Part shown: positions 8,307 through 17,004 of the stretch, piece after piece
Position numbering within the stretch: the first letter of the stretch is position 1
How the letters are laid out: each line of letters starts with the position of its first letter
NCBI GenBank assembly: GCA_003427395.1
Contig: BFEA01000707.1
Location: 279,716-309,416 of the forward strand
Reading direction: 5' to 3'
DNA from: Chara braunii
Lineage: Eukaryota; Streptophyta; Charophyceae; Charales; Characeae
Length of the DNA stretch: 29,701 nt
Position numbers and translations under genes: made by a program
Notes under the pieces: model-generated
Database searches by the model: none
What the model saw: the letters and a program-made list of their open reading frames with translations, nothing else
Told to the model about the DNA's origin: nothing

Positions 8307-9325
8307 GGAAAAAAGAGAAGGAAAAAAAAATTGAAACTGAACGTAAGCGCGAAAGTGGGTCCATACATTCTGCAAAGCTGTAGTGTGAGCGTGCCCTCCT
8401 TCACAAAGTGTCAGCAGCCCGTGGACTGCGGTGTGCCTCCCTGGCAGGGCATGAAAACAAAAAAAAAGAAACAAAACAAAAACAGCAGCAACGACAACCT
8501 GAAACTGGCCACAATCATACTTAGATACTTTCTTGTGAGTATTGGTGTGATCACAACTTTGTGCACCGCTTTCCTGGACTTTCTTTTTGCTTTTCAAAGG
8601 GGCCCAAGAGGCCTAACTGCCGAGCTTCGGTCGACCCCCGAAAAGTTCGGAAAAAGTGGGAAAAGAGCCACTTTTCCCATTTTTCCCAACACTGGTGGAG
8701 GTAGTGGTGGTTGAAACAAAAAGAAGGAAAACACAGACTTGTTGAAGATGCTGCTCTACGTGGAGAAGATGCTCTTCTCTTTGCTGTTTGATCCTGATCG
8801 GCCTTTTTTTCCTTTTTTTGTTTTTTGGAGGTTTTTTTTTTGTTTTTGTTTTTGTTTTTGATCGTCTGTTCCTTTTTTTAAAACAACAACTTTCAATTAA
8901 AGCCGGGAAGCGGGCCCGGCCTCCCTCACATGAATACTGCAGTCGAATGGGGCTGAGAGAGGTACTCCCGACCAGTCCCATCCCCAACGGCGGCCATCCA
9001 ACCGCTGAGACCCCGCCCCCCCGCCCCCCGCACCATAAGGCCCAAGTTGTAAATAATTTTTTTGGAGGTTTCCCTCCCCCTGCCCCACAGCTTCCAGTCC
9101 CAATTTTTTTTAAATTTTTTTTTCAGTCTCAAATTTCATTTCCCTCCTCTTCCCGGAGATCATGAACAGAAAAATGGAGATCACGAACACAGAACAAGCT
9201 GGAATACTGGAATGGATTCGGACACGGACCAAATGGAGAGCAGAAAGTAAAAACTGATTGAGGAGTCAGTGTGTCACAGACCACGAACATGCAAATCCTT
9301 GACCTGAGAGTATGTAAGTGAATGT
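8307..9325. other. Low-complexity non-coding stretch
   Basis: No gene is supported. It contains a fold-back GGAAAAAGTGGGAAAAG (8649-8665) with CTTTTCCCATTTTTCC (8671-8686), an inverted copy of the AACCACCACTACCTC motif (8698-8712), a (TTTTTG)n-like run (8834-8860) and C-runs near 9010-9030. Open frames here are lysine- or phenylalanine-rich by-products. Confidence 0.5.
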
Positions 9326-9332
9326 ACTGTAT

Positions 9333-9496
9333 GGCTCCGGGGCCAAGTCCCACTACAGCCTTGAGTTCCCTCATGGACGTGTTTGTGGAGAGGTGCAGAA
9401 GATAGTGTTGGCCTTACTCAACGGCGCATCTCCACAAACACGTCCAGATTCAGGCGTTGAGGAAACTCAACACTGCGAGTGGGACTTGGCCCCCAG
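9333..9496. mobile_element. Fold-back MITE, copy 2, with candidate 7-bp duplication
   Basis: The terminal inverted repeats are CTCCGGGGCCAAGTCCCAC and its near complement GTGGGACTTGGCCCCCAG, with long sub-terminal arms around GTCCAGATTCAGGCGTTGAG. ACTGTAT flanks both sides (9326-9332 and 9497-9503) as a candidate target duplication. There is no open frame of note. It belongs with the copies at 4703-4860 and 15907-16105. Confidence 0.7.
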
Positions 9497-9603
9497 ACTG
9501 TATAATTGGAAGTTGGCACTCGTACATCATTTTTTTTTTTTTTTTTTTTTAAACTATACTCTTCTCTCAATTTTTCCTCACACTACCTACCTACCACTAC
9601 TCC

Positions 9604-10070
9604 TTTTTTTTTCCTTTTTTTTTTTTTAAGACAAGCTCCATTTATTGGTGGGGAGCAGCACCTGCTGGAAACCGGGTCCAGCGTCCCATAGATACAACAT
9701 TTCCTCACAGGTTGGCACAAAACTGGGAACCGGGCCCAGCGTCCCATCACGAATACATTCGGAAAATTCCTTCAACTCCTACCTATAGGCATACGGGGAA
9801 ACCTGTAGCATACCAGAGCCGTGTTTTTACGGCCCCTCGAGCCTGCAGGATACCGGGCAGGGGACAGCCGGTAGCACCAGGGATAAAGCGGACCAATCCC
9901 CCGTGCCTCCCCTCAGGCCCCTCCCCTACAAACATGCTTGATGCCGATCGGGGGATCCAGTGGTCTATCTCTTGGGTAGCGGGTGCCAAGTAAGCCCAGG
10001 AAGTCATGAGGCCAACGGGGATGACCTCCTGAATGCCACTTGCGAGCCTTACCAACTGAGCTAGGCCGAT
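9604..10070 (-). mobile_element. SINE-like retroposon with tRNA-like head and LINE-type tail
   Basis: On the minus strand it begins with GGCCTAGCTCAGTTGG (A box, 10051-10066) and a poorly conserved B-box candidate about 36 nt on. The body has no coding capacity. It contains CTGGG/CCCAG (9723-9739), then the LINE-type tail: hairpin GCTGGA/TCCAGC (9664-9682) and GCTCC...GGAGC with CCACCAATAAAT. It ends in an A-rich tail (9604-9627). A tRNA-derived promoter joined to the 3' end of a partner LINE is the classical layout of a SINE moved in trans. No target duplication was found. Confidence 0.6.
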
Positions 10071-10780
10071 TTTTGTTGAAGTGTTTTTTAATCCGAAAAA
10101 GTAAAACATTAAATAAAATATTAAATATTTTTTAAAAAATACTGTTATTATAATAAATTATTACATATCACAAAAATTGACAAAATATATAATATAGTAC
10201 TATTTACAATTTTCTGTGCAAAGGTTGGAAATTGCAGTACATTTGGTGGTCAGTGTTCTGGTCCAGGACATGAATGGCACAGAGAGACCAGCTTCAGTGC
10301 CATGGTGACCGCAGTACAAGGGCTGCACACGCGCAACCGCCCCCCTCTTCCTCCCACCCCCAGAAAGGAGAGTGTTTGCTGTGGGTGTCATTCCCACAGG
10401 CTGCTCCTTTGGAGCACATGGAAGAAACGGGGGCTTCCAGGGTATTTGAAGCAGTAGTGATCCTGGTGTTGCGTGGAGATCTTGTGGAATTTGGTATGGT
10501 TTATGGTGGCTTTGTGGGATGCCACAGACGGCTCTTTAAGTTTTTTCAGACCATTTGCAGCATGGTCGGTGCTTTCTTGTTAATGGCGCCTTTTGTGCTT
10601 TCTTGTTAGTGGAGCCTTTTGTGTTGTGGCGCAACTAATTTTTTGTGTTGGGGTCTATCATACTCCATACACATTTTGTCAGGGGACAGACAACAAAAAG
10701 AAAGCGAGGTTGTCTAGCCACAGAGTGACGGAGATGAACATCATAACATCTTTTTTTTCTTGATGGTGATCCTGATCTTC
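10071..10780. other. Non-coding stretch, AT-rich then mixed
   Basis: 10080-10215 is strongly AT-rich and lies upstream of the SINE head. 10216-10780 has a 111-codon plus-strand frame (10274-10609) without recognisable motifs, and the tandem echo TGGCGCCTTTTGTGCTTTCTTGTTA/GTGGAGCC near 10583-10620. No gene is supported. Confidence 0.45.
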
Positions 10781-10799
10781 GTGTGCGTCTTTTGCATTG

Positions 10800-10920
10800 G
10801 CCGAAGCCGGGTAATAGCCCCGGTGCTGTGTGAATATGATATGGGACACTCGGCCCGGTTCCCAGCACGTGCTGCTCCCCACGAATAGACCGGAGCCTTG
10901 CTTTGAGAAAGAAAAAAAAA
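10800..10920 (+). mobile_element. SINE-like retroposon 3' end with LINE-type tail
   Basis: GATATGGGACACTCGGCCCG leads into a hairpin CTCGG/CCCAG (10849-10865, one mismatch). GCTCC/GGAGC around CCACGAATAGAC follows (10874-10896), then an A-rich tail (10908-10920). The pre-tail sequence resembles that of the SINE at 9604-10070 (GATGGGACGCTGGGCCCGG). The 5' end could not be placed. Confidence 0.5.
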
Positions 10921-11104
10921 ATGGTGGTGGGGGGGGGGGCGTGGGGCGGTAAGAAGAGGAAAATATAATATTGAAATGCCTGCCCTTTCTGGATGATACT
11001 AGGGACCGCAAAACAATGGAATTACCTTTTGAACTTCTCTGGGATGGCCCAGGGTATGACGAACCGCCTTGGGCTGCTATCTTGGTCTGATTAATGTTCT
11101 TCAT

Positions 11105-11160
11105 GGGACCCTGAGCCTGGTTCCCAGCAGGTACAGCCCCCCACTAATAGATTGGAGCAG
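11105..11160 (+). mobile_element. Isolated copy of the LINE/SINE tail
   Basis: GGGACCCTGAGCCTGGTTCC is followed by CAGCAGGTACAGCCCCCCAC and TAATAGATTGGAGC. This is the same tail in diverged form, without a clean poly(A). It is probably a decayed SINE end. Confidence 0.45.
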
Positions 11161-11317
11161 AGTGTTTGAAAAAGGGCGAGGAAAGAGAAACCACCACTGT
11201 GGGCCACCAGTGGGCACGTCACCTGGGCCCTGATCTGAGCGGGAATCCAGACGGGACACTGCAATTCCTTATGGGCTGGTTGGCTGTCCGGATGTCTGGA
11301 TGGTAACCATGTACGTT

Positions 11318-11494
11318 AAACCACCAGTACCTTTCCCCGCTTGAAAAATAAAATATGCGGCTCTTTTACGGGGGAAACTTTCGGGGCCGGGCCGCCATTG
11401 ATAGATTTCATCAACAGCCTTTGTCGCGTTTCCAGCCTTTGAAAGCCGCGGCGAGGGGCACGTGGCCAATGTATGGGCGAGGTGCTGGTGGTTT
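11318..11494. repeat. Inverted pair of the AAACCACCAGTACCT motif
   Basis: AAACCACCAGTACCT (11318-11332) and AGGTGCTGGTGGTTT (11480-11494) are inverted arms about 177 bp apart, outer edge to outer edge. The interval includes GC-rich sequence and a 103-codon frame without motifs. This is the only close inverted pair of a motif that occurs six times in the window, so it may be a complete small element. Confidence 0.5.
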
Positions 11495-11658
11495 CGAAAA
11501 AATAACAGCACGAGATGTTCGCTCCTCAGAAAAGGAAAGCATCTCTTGCCTTGCTAAAGCTTCTTCTGTACTTGCTCCAGGTTTGCCGCTTCCGCCTATA
11601 CTAAACTTCCAATTGCTGGAGTGCAACCTCAGAGCTCATCGATTGGCTCAAGCAACAG

Positions 11659-11842
11659 CAATTTAGTCAAAACGGAAATATTTTATTTTTTGAACGAAAT
11701 TGAAACCTCATAAACTGGCCCGATTGAGGTGGGAAACGTCAAGCTCTTGAGGATCCTGTGTCCTTAAAACGCCAGACCCGTTGGATGTATCTGGACTTAG
11801 CTGGAGTCCAGGGGGTATGACGTTCTGAAAGCAGCGTACCCC
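11659..11842. mobile_element. Fold-back element, left-half copy
   Basis: Block B (11659-11730, starting CAATTTAGTCAAAACGG) is followed after about 52 bp by block A (11783-11842, GGATGTATCTGGACTTAGCT...). At 20619-20768 block A comes first and block B follows in inverted orientation. Both copies fit one parent element with B as long terminal inverted repeats and A inside, each copy having lost one end. Confidence 0.55.
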
Positions 11843-11870
11843 CTGTGTGCACAACAACCTGTCTGATGTT

Positions 11871-11959
11871 GAATAGAAAGCCCTCCTATTATAAACGCGT
11901 ACAGGCAATTGCCTGTCTGTCCGCTTCGAAGCATTCGAAATCGGAGTGCTTTCTATTCG
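11871..11959. mobile_element. Small MITE, GAATAGAA-GCCC family, copy 1
   Basis: The inverted ends are GAATAGAAAGCCCTCC and GGAGTGCTTTCTATTC (11871-11886 and 11943-11958). The interior holds the palindrome ACAGGCAATTGCCTGT. The left end parallels the arm of the MITE at 15640-15749 (GAATAGAACGCCCGGTCATTATA against GAATAGAAAGCCCTCCTATTATA when aligned), so the two probably belong to one family. Confidence 0.5.
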
Positions 11960-12055
11960 AGAGAGTTTTTGTCCACATGTTCACAACTCGTAATGTGGAG
12001 GGGAAAAAAACACCCTTTTTTTTTTCTTTTTTTCTTTTTTTAAACACGCCCTCGC

Positions 12056-12153
12056 AGTGCTAGTGATGCTGGTAAGAGCAGTCACCACTAGCACCCAGAG
12101 GGGAGGCTCCATCTATTGGTGGGGAGCGTCACCTGCTGGAAAACGGGTCCAGC
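12056..12153 (-). ncRNA. Three-hairpin LINE 3' tail
   Basis: The minus strand holds GCTGGA/TCCAGC (12135-12153), GCTCC/GGAGC (12106-12127) and GGTGCTAGTGGTG with CATCACTAGCACT (12056-12095). The central C-G pair of hairpin 3 replaces the T-A pair of the copy at 23.85 kb, a compensatory change. Confidence 0.7.
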
Positions 12154-12203
12154 GTCCCTTATACAGGGTGATGAATGTGAACATAAGGAAAAAGAACACC
12201 TGC

Positions 12204-12239
12204 CAGCATTGATGACTCTGGAGTCCAGAGGATTGACTG
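12204..12239 (-). ncRNA. Conserved internal-loop stem-loop motif, copy 4
   Basis: The minus strand reads CAG, TCAATCC, inner stem TCTGG/CCAGA with an ACT loop, GTCATCAATG, CTG. Compared with copy 3 the inner stem differs at its outer pair (C-G to T-A) with pairing kept. It lies about 163 nt before the poly(A). Confidence 0.6.
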
Positions 12240-12513
12240 TGCAGGTTTCAATGCAGATAACTTTTGGCAACGTGGGTGGCAGGGTGTCTATCCCAGTTTA
12301 CTTCCAGCCACAAGCCTCAAAGTCTCCTCCCTCTGCTATACAACTGCCAGTTCTCTTTTTTGAAACAGTCCCTTGCTTGCCAGGCGACCCAAGCCAAGTC
12401 CAGCGTCCCTTGTGGGCCGGACCGCCAGTTATCTGCTATTATTTGCAAGCTCCACTGCTCCTCCTGCTGCTATTTGACGGGCTCCTCTGACCTCTCCTGG
12501 TCTATTCTTTCGT

Positions 12514-12753
12514 TCATCCACCATACCACTGCATTTCTACCAGGCAGTTGGAGGGGGGAGGGAAAAATTCAGGAAATTCTCCAGCAGGTTTTAGGGGGAT
12601 GGCCGCATCCACATGAGCCCAGTCTTTAAATATGAGACGGTAGTCTCTTACTATCTCTCTCTGTCCCTGGTCTAACCCGGATTCAGGGGGTTCCCCTTTC
12701 CATTCTACCTTCCCTATCCTCCGTTGACAGAGGTGCAACATTTGTCCTTGCAT
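12514..12753 (-). pseudogene. LINE ORF2 C-terminal fragment
   Basis: This is a short open remnant of the LINE C-terminal domain, ending FPEFFPPPSNCLVEMQWYGG against FPDLFPPPTLAMVGEQWYGG at 24.3 kb. It carries no catalytic residues. Confidence 0.7.
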
Positions 12754-12976
12754 TTCCTATCCCATGTATTCTGGTGCGATGGAGCTCAACCAACTTTTTG
12801 TCGCACGGACAAGGGCAGACAAATAGGATGATACTCTGCATGGTTCATTTGTGTTCACCAGCACGGTATGAACTGAACTGTTTCCAGTGAATAAGCATGA
12901 TTTCGTAGACACAGACAGTCGACGATTGGTCTTGTCCGTTGTCTTTTTGCTTGCTGTAATGTATAGCCGCTCTCTC

Positions 12977-13182
12977 TTTTTTTTTTTTTTTTTTTTTTTA
13001 AATGGGCCCAGTGCCCAAGGCTCCAATTATGAATTTGATTACAACATTTAACCACACGCCTCTTCCCATTAGGGCTGGAAGAGCCTCAGCCACTGCTCCC
13101 CTGGAGACAGCTTCCCTGNATGACGNAAATNTAGAATAATCACAGGGCATTGATTGCTTCCTCAGTGAGGAAGGATTAACCC
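12977..13182 (-). mobile_element. Retroposon 3' end with poly(A) and stem-loop motif
   Basis: A 24-nt T run (12977-13000) marks a minus-strand poly(A). The TTAATCC/GCAATCAATG motif lies about 145 nt upstream at 13145-13182, the same placement as in the LINE copies. The immediate 3' end, TTGGAGCCTTGGGCACTGGG, differs from the three-hairpin tail, so this may be a different retroposon family. Three isolated Ns lie inside (13119, 13126, 13131). The 5' limit is unknown. Confidence 0.5.
13145..13182 (-). ncRNA. Conserved internal-loop stem-loop motif, copy 5
   Basis: The minus strand reads GGG, TTAATCC, inner arms TTCCTCA/TGAGGAA, GCAATCAATG, CCC. Both conserved strands match the consensus exactly and the outer GGG/CCC stem differs from every other copy. 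Confidence 0.6.
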
Positions 13183-13650
13183 CGCTTTGTGCTGAGACAA
13201 TCTCTACCCTACTCGGCTCCTGAACTATTCACTACCCGAAAATTCAAAGCGAGCTGCGGCCATTTCTAATGCAACCTGGGGCTCCATTGTCCCATGGAGC
13301 TGCCAATATCACCCATACCCTCTTGGAGCCTCCCTGTTCTATGACCCAGCCCAACTCAGCAGCCTCCTATTTGTTATTGCTATGCCTGTTCCTGTCAGCC
13401 CTTTAAGCCCTTGAAGCCCTTAAAACCCTCTTCCCTTCTCAAAACCCATGCAACACATTCGTAAACCTTGGAACCTGAGGATCAGCAGTATCCCTTCCCT
13501 GACGTGCATTCATAGTCTGAGGCTCTGCTCCCTTAGCTGCGTCGGTCTTCATCATTCCAGGTTTCCAGCCCTGGTTCTCCTTGCCGATGTACACTCTCCG
13601 ATACGACTGTCAACTTGCAGGTGGCGGCTTTTCAATGACGCTGCGGGGCA
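13183..13650. other. Non-coding stretch
   Basis: No gene is supported. Short echoes such as CCCTTTAAGCCCTTGAAGCC/CTTAAAACCC at 13400-13430 suggest slippage repeats. It may be the body of the minus-strand retroposon that ends at 12977. Confidence 0.35.
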
Positions 13651-13654
13651 GAAA

Positions 13655-13885
13655 CAAAGGGGAGAGGGGGGAAACAGGGGGATATTCGGCGGGGGATTCA
13701 TGGGGATGGGGGGGGAGGGGGCGGGGTAGGAGAAGGGGGGACCATCGGGGGCGCAGGGGACAGGGGAGGGGTAACAGGCGGAGTGTCCGTTGGTATGGAG
13801 GGAGGTGACAGTGTGGTTAGAGGAGGAGAGGCCATCGGGAGAGAAGGGGGGGGTGACGGGGTCAATGGTGGAGACTGCGATGGGG
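13655..13885. repeat. G-run-rich tract with quadruplex potential
   Basis: The + strand carries many runs of 4-10 G separated by short loops. Proline-rich open frames on the opposite strand are by-products. G-quadruplex formation on the + strand is plausible; a function is not shown. Confidence 0.75.
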
Positions 13886-15639
13886 GAAAGGGCATCCCTA
13901 GGGAACCAATAGGATATTGGTAACCTTTTGTTTTTCTTTTTTTTTAATTGAACTTCAGGGCGGGAGACCACTTAAGAGGGTGATAAGAGCAGCCCTCTTA
14001 GGCGCGACCTGGTAGCCTAATTTATTGTAGGGGACAGGTTTGGGTTGGAACGCAACCGCAAAGCTTCTTGGGTCTGTGGTGAAAAAAACTGCAGGCGGTT
14101 CCCCTGTAAGCTTAAGATGGATGATGCTCCCTGTATTTTGTTTGGTATCTGGGAGTAATGTGGAGGTCCCCGACCTTTGGATTCATTGAAAGAAATGGAA
14201 TTGGAATTCTGAAAAAAAAAAAAAAAAAAAGGTGAACAAATTCCTGTTGAAACACAACTAATGTGAGGCCATGAAAAACAAATAATTCGATATAGACGAA
14301 AAGACAATTTTATGCTTTAAACGTTTTGAGACAAGGAAATACAAGCTGCATTTAGTATTTGAAGAGTGCCTAAAATCAAAAACAAAGGTGCAGAGTGGCC
14401 GTGAGCATGAGGAAACAAAGCCGAAATGGTGAAGGGGAGAGCAGAGGGAGGAGAGGGGGGGGGCAGTAAATATCCAACTTCAAAATTTCAATGGCAATGG
14501 AGGCAAGAGATGTAAAAGAACAAAACAGTTGGCCACTTTCTCAGTGGCTACACCGTGCTTCAGTGTCTGATATTTATTAAGTATAAGGGGCAGGCCCCGC
14601 TGGTGCTCTTTCCGTGCTCGCAATGAACGAATCTAGTCAGAAAATGAGTCATGTTCACGCTACCTTATCACAAACATACCAGAGTAGGGTCTGGTCTTAA
14701 AATTGGCTATATTAGAAAAAAGGTTCCTAAATTTCGCCTGGGGTGGGTAGAGGTGGTTTATAGTGGGAGATTTGGATTCGTACTGTCATCTATGCCCCCG
14801 GAAGTTGAATGTGAGGTCAGCATACCGGTATTTTTTGACACGAAAATTGCATCTAATACGGGTGTAATTATACTAGATTGATTACGTGGTCCCTACCGTG
14901 CACGGGGCCACGGAGCCTGCCATGATCAGTGTTCAGGCTATCAACTGGCAGTGACTATCGTCCGATCTTTTCGGACTTTGGTATTCACAGTCCGGAGCGG
15001 TCTATTGTACGTCTTCCCCCGATCACAACGCACCCTGATTATGAATGTATACAAGCTACCTTTCAGGCTCCATACAGTGAAAATGAGCGTGCATTGTGTT
15101 CGGGGGAAGGCGGTAACCTTCCAGTGAGTCAATGAGGGGCTGCATGGCTGACAGGGTTGAGGATGTGTGTGTGTGTTGTGAGCGATCACGAGCTCTCAGT
15201 CTAGTGTAGTGGTTCGGGGTTGAATATCAGAATGGAAGAAAGGAAAATCAATGGCCATACACGTGCTTTGGAACACGACATCAATTTATAAAGCCATTTG
15301 TAAAGCCATTCCTTTGCGGAGTGGCGACTATGTACGACATGCTGGCGTCTGTGCATCCAATTTGTTTGCCTCATCCTATCTGTGTGGAGCACAACCACAG
15401 CCATTTGTTTTTCAAGGTGTACTTGATGGGGTGCTGTCCTCGTCATCTTTCTGTTCTGTGTGATTGTTTGTGACGTGCTCTTGTTTCCATTGCACCAGGC
15501 GGCCTTTCAGAGAGGAATGACAGGTAGGAGAAGGAAGAAGTCTTCCCTTCGCTTTGATTGTGATGAGATCCGGGACCACGACATCACTGAAGCTGAATGA
15601 AGAGTTGTAGAGGCAATGCCTTGTCCAAGAAAGATTGGA
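13886..15639. other. Non-coding stretch
   Basis: I find no gene or recognisable element. There is a 20-nt A run at 14211-14230, possibly the tail of a plus-strand retroposon without recognisable 5' part. At 15205-15228, TAGTGTAGTGG and CGGGGTTGAATATC resemble tRNA A and B boxes with no spacing between them, probably a deleted tRNA-derived remnant. Open frames of 60-97 codons show no motifs. Confidence 0.4.
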
Positions 15640-15749
15640 CTACCCTCTTCACCCGAATAGAACGCCCGGTCATTATAGCTGTATTTGGTGCACCTTTCAG
15701 TCCAATACGGCAATAATTACCGGGCGTTCTATTAGGGTGAAGAGGGTAG
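15640..15749. mobile_element. MITE with 37-bp terminal inverted repeats
   Basis: The arm CTACCCTCTTCACCCGAATA...GCCCGGTCATTAT (15640-15676) pairs with 15713-15749 with two mismatches. The 36-bp interior has no coding capacity. No target duplication is evident. The sub-terminal GAATAGAACGCCC resembles the end of the element at 11871. Confidence 0.75.
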
Positions 15750-15906
15750 GGGTTGCTTGAAGCTAGGGACTGCTGTGGAGGTGGTTGCATTTGGCTCCTT
15801 CTCCAGGGGTCTTTCTCTTTCAGGCAGTATAGGGGTCCAAATGACGGATTAACCCTCAGCTTGGAAGTTGTCAAACCGGAGCTGGAGCTACAGTAGGTAG
15901 TGGTCT
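15750..15906. other. Short non-coding spacer between MITEs
   Basis: I see no feature in this stretch. The 96-codon minus-strand frame that crosses it is partly made of MITE sequence. Confidence 0.4.
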
Positions 15907-16105
15907 CCTGGGCCAGGTCCTGGGCCAGGTCCTGGGCCAGGTCCCACCAGCAGCGTTGAGTTTCCTCAATGCCTGAATCTGGACGTGTCTGTGGATATGT
16001 GCAGAAATCGCGTTGAGTTTTCTCAACCGCACATCTCCACGAACGCCTCCAGATTCAGGCGTTGAGGACACTCAACGCTGCTGCGTCGTGGGACCTGGCC
16101 CCTGG
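15907..16105. mobile_element. Fold-back MITE, copy 3, with triplicated end
   Basis: Outer ends CCTGGGCCAGGTCCCAC and GTGGGACCTGGCCCCTGG are inverted. Long inner arms around GTTGAG...TCAATGCCTGAATCTGGACG and CGTGAACGCCTCCAGATTCA-like sequence form a cruciform-prone structure. The left terminus holds three exact tandem units of CCTGGGCCAGGT (15907-15942). It is the longest copy of the family. Confidence 0.72.
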
Positions 16106-16296
16106 TGATATCTGCATGAATGATCCAGTCCTCTCTATCTACATCTACATCTACAATAGACATCTTTTTTGTTTTTTTGTTTTTTTACATCTACACGGCC
16201 CAGGTTGCGGTTGGATCAGCACCAACGGACGGTCCAGGTCGCAGGGCCGATGAGAAACTTGGCCGTCCGCGGGTGGTGATCGGCTCGGCTTGCAAT

Positions 16297-16350
16297 CTGG
16301 GCCGTTCGCAGGAAAAGGTACGGGTTGGCCTCAAACGGCGAACGGCCCAG
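16297..16350. repeat. 13-bp perfect GC-rich inverted repeat
   Basis: CTGGGCCGTTCGC (16297-16309) and GCGAACGGCCCAG (16338-16350) flank 28 bp. The neighbouring 16190-16400 is GC- and CpG-rich with further GGCCCAGG echoes. Confidence 0.65.
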
Positions 16351-16417
16351 GCCACAAACTACCCAGCCGCCAACAATTTTCGTTGATTTTCGGTGAATTC
16401 GTGGGCGGGTTTTTGTG

Positions 16418-16550
16418 GGCCACTGCACGCCTACGCCTACTCACGCGCCTGGGCCACTTCACGCCTACTAACGCGCTTACGGCCACTCCACGCCTACTCA
16501 CGCTTCTACAGCCACTGCACGCGTAATCCCGCGCTTACTCCCGCGCTTAC
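16418..16550 (+). repeat. 29-bp minisatellite, about four units
   Basis: Units follow GGCCACT-CACGCCTACT-ACGCGCTTAC. The second, third and fourth units are 29 bp each, the first has a 6-bp insertion, and a partial unit ends the array. Confidence 0.8.
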
Positions 16551-16572
16551 TCGACGTGCTTAGCCCCGCCTG

Positions 16573-16573
<1 letters not shown>

Positions 16574-16609
<36 letters not shown>
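16574..16609. repeat. (CT)n microsatellite
   Basis: This is a pure CT tract of 36 bp between two minisatellite-like arrays. Confidence 0.95.
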
Positions 16610-16611
<2 letters not shown>

Positions 16612-16619
16612 CGGCCTTC

Positions 16620-16912
16620 CGCTTTGGTGCTTCGTAGTACGTGGTCCATGCTTCGGTGCATGTGGTATGTGAGTCGGTGTTCTACGTGAATTCGGTGCTT
16701 GGTGCTTCGCGAATTGCATCGTGAATTTGGTGTGCTCCGTGCTTGATGCTTCCGCGGAGCGTTGTGGATTCTGTGCTTCATGCCTCGTCCCTCGTCCTTG
16801 CTACTTCGTGGATTCGGTGCTTCGGAGCATCATCGTGAATTCGGTGCTTGGTGCATCGTTGGTTCGTGGTGAATTCGGTGCATGGTGTTTTGTGCTTCAT
16901 GTTTCGTCGTGA

Positions 16913-16915
<3 letters not shown>
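16620..16915 (+). repeat. Diverged tandem array of GAATTCGGTGCTTGGTGC units
   Basis: The pattern TCGTGAATTCGGTGCTTGGT recurs in imperfect form many times up to the AG tract. Minus-strand frames read repeated KHRIH-type peptides, which arise from the repeat. The unit length is irregular, about 25-40 bp. Confidence 0.7.

Positions 16916-16983
<68 letters not shown>
16916..16983. repeat. (AG)n microsatellite
   Basis: This is a pure AG tract of about 68 bp that leads into an A-rich stretch and the scaffold gap, where assembly probably failed. Confidence 0.95.
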
Positions 16984-16987
<4 letters not shown>

Positions 16988-17004
16988 AGAAAAAAAAAGA
17001 GAAA

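Larger units (their letters stand above)
12016..12765 (-). mobile_element. 5'-truncated LINE copy, main family
   Basis: On the minus strand, coding sequence at 12514-12753 includes DYRLIFKDWAHVDAAIPLKP and FPEFFPPPSN, matching the C-terminal end of the copies at 7.35 and 24.3 kb. It is followed by a 3'UTR, the TTAATCC-type motif (12204-12239), the three-hairpin tail (12056-12153) and an A-rich tail (12016-12041 as T on the plus strand). Hairpin 3 is fully paired here (GTGCTAG/CTAGCAC). The 5' boundary is uncertain and no target duplication was seen. Confidence 0.78.

Noticed and set aside
15205-15230. tRNA gene beginning TAGTGTAGTGG
   Set aside because: A-box and B-box-like sequences are adjacent with no room for the anticodon arm.
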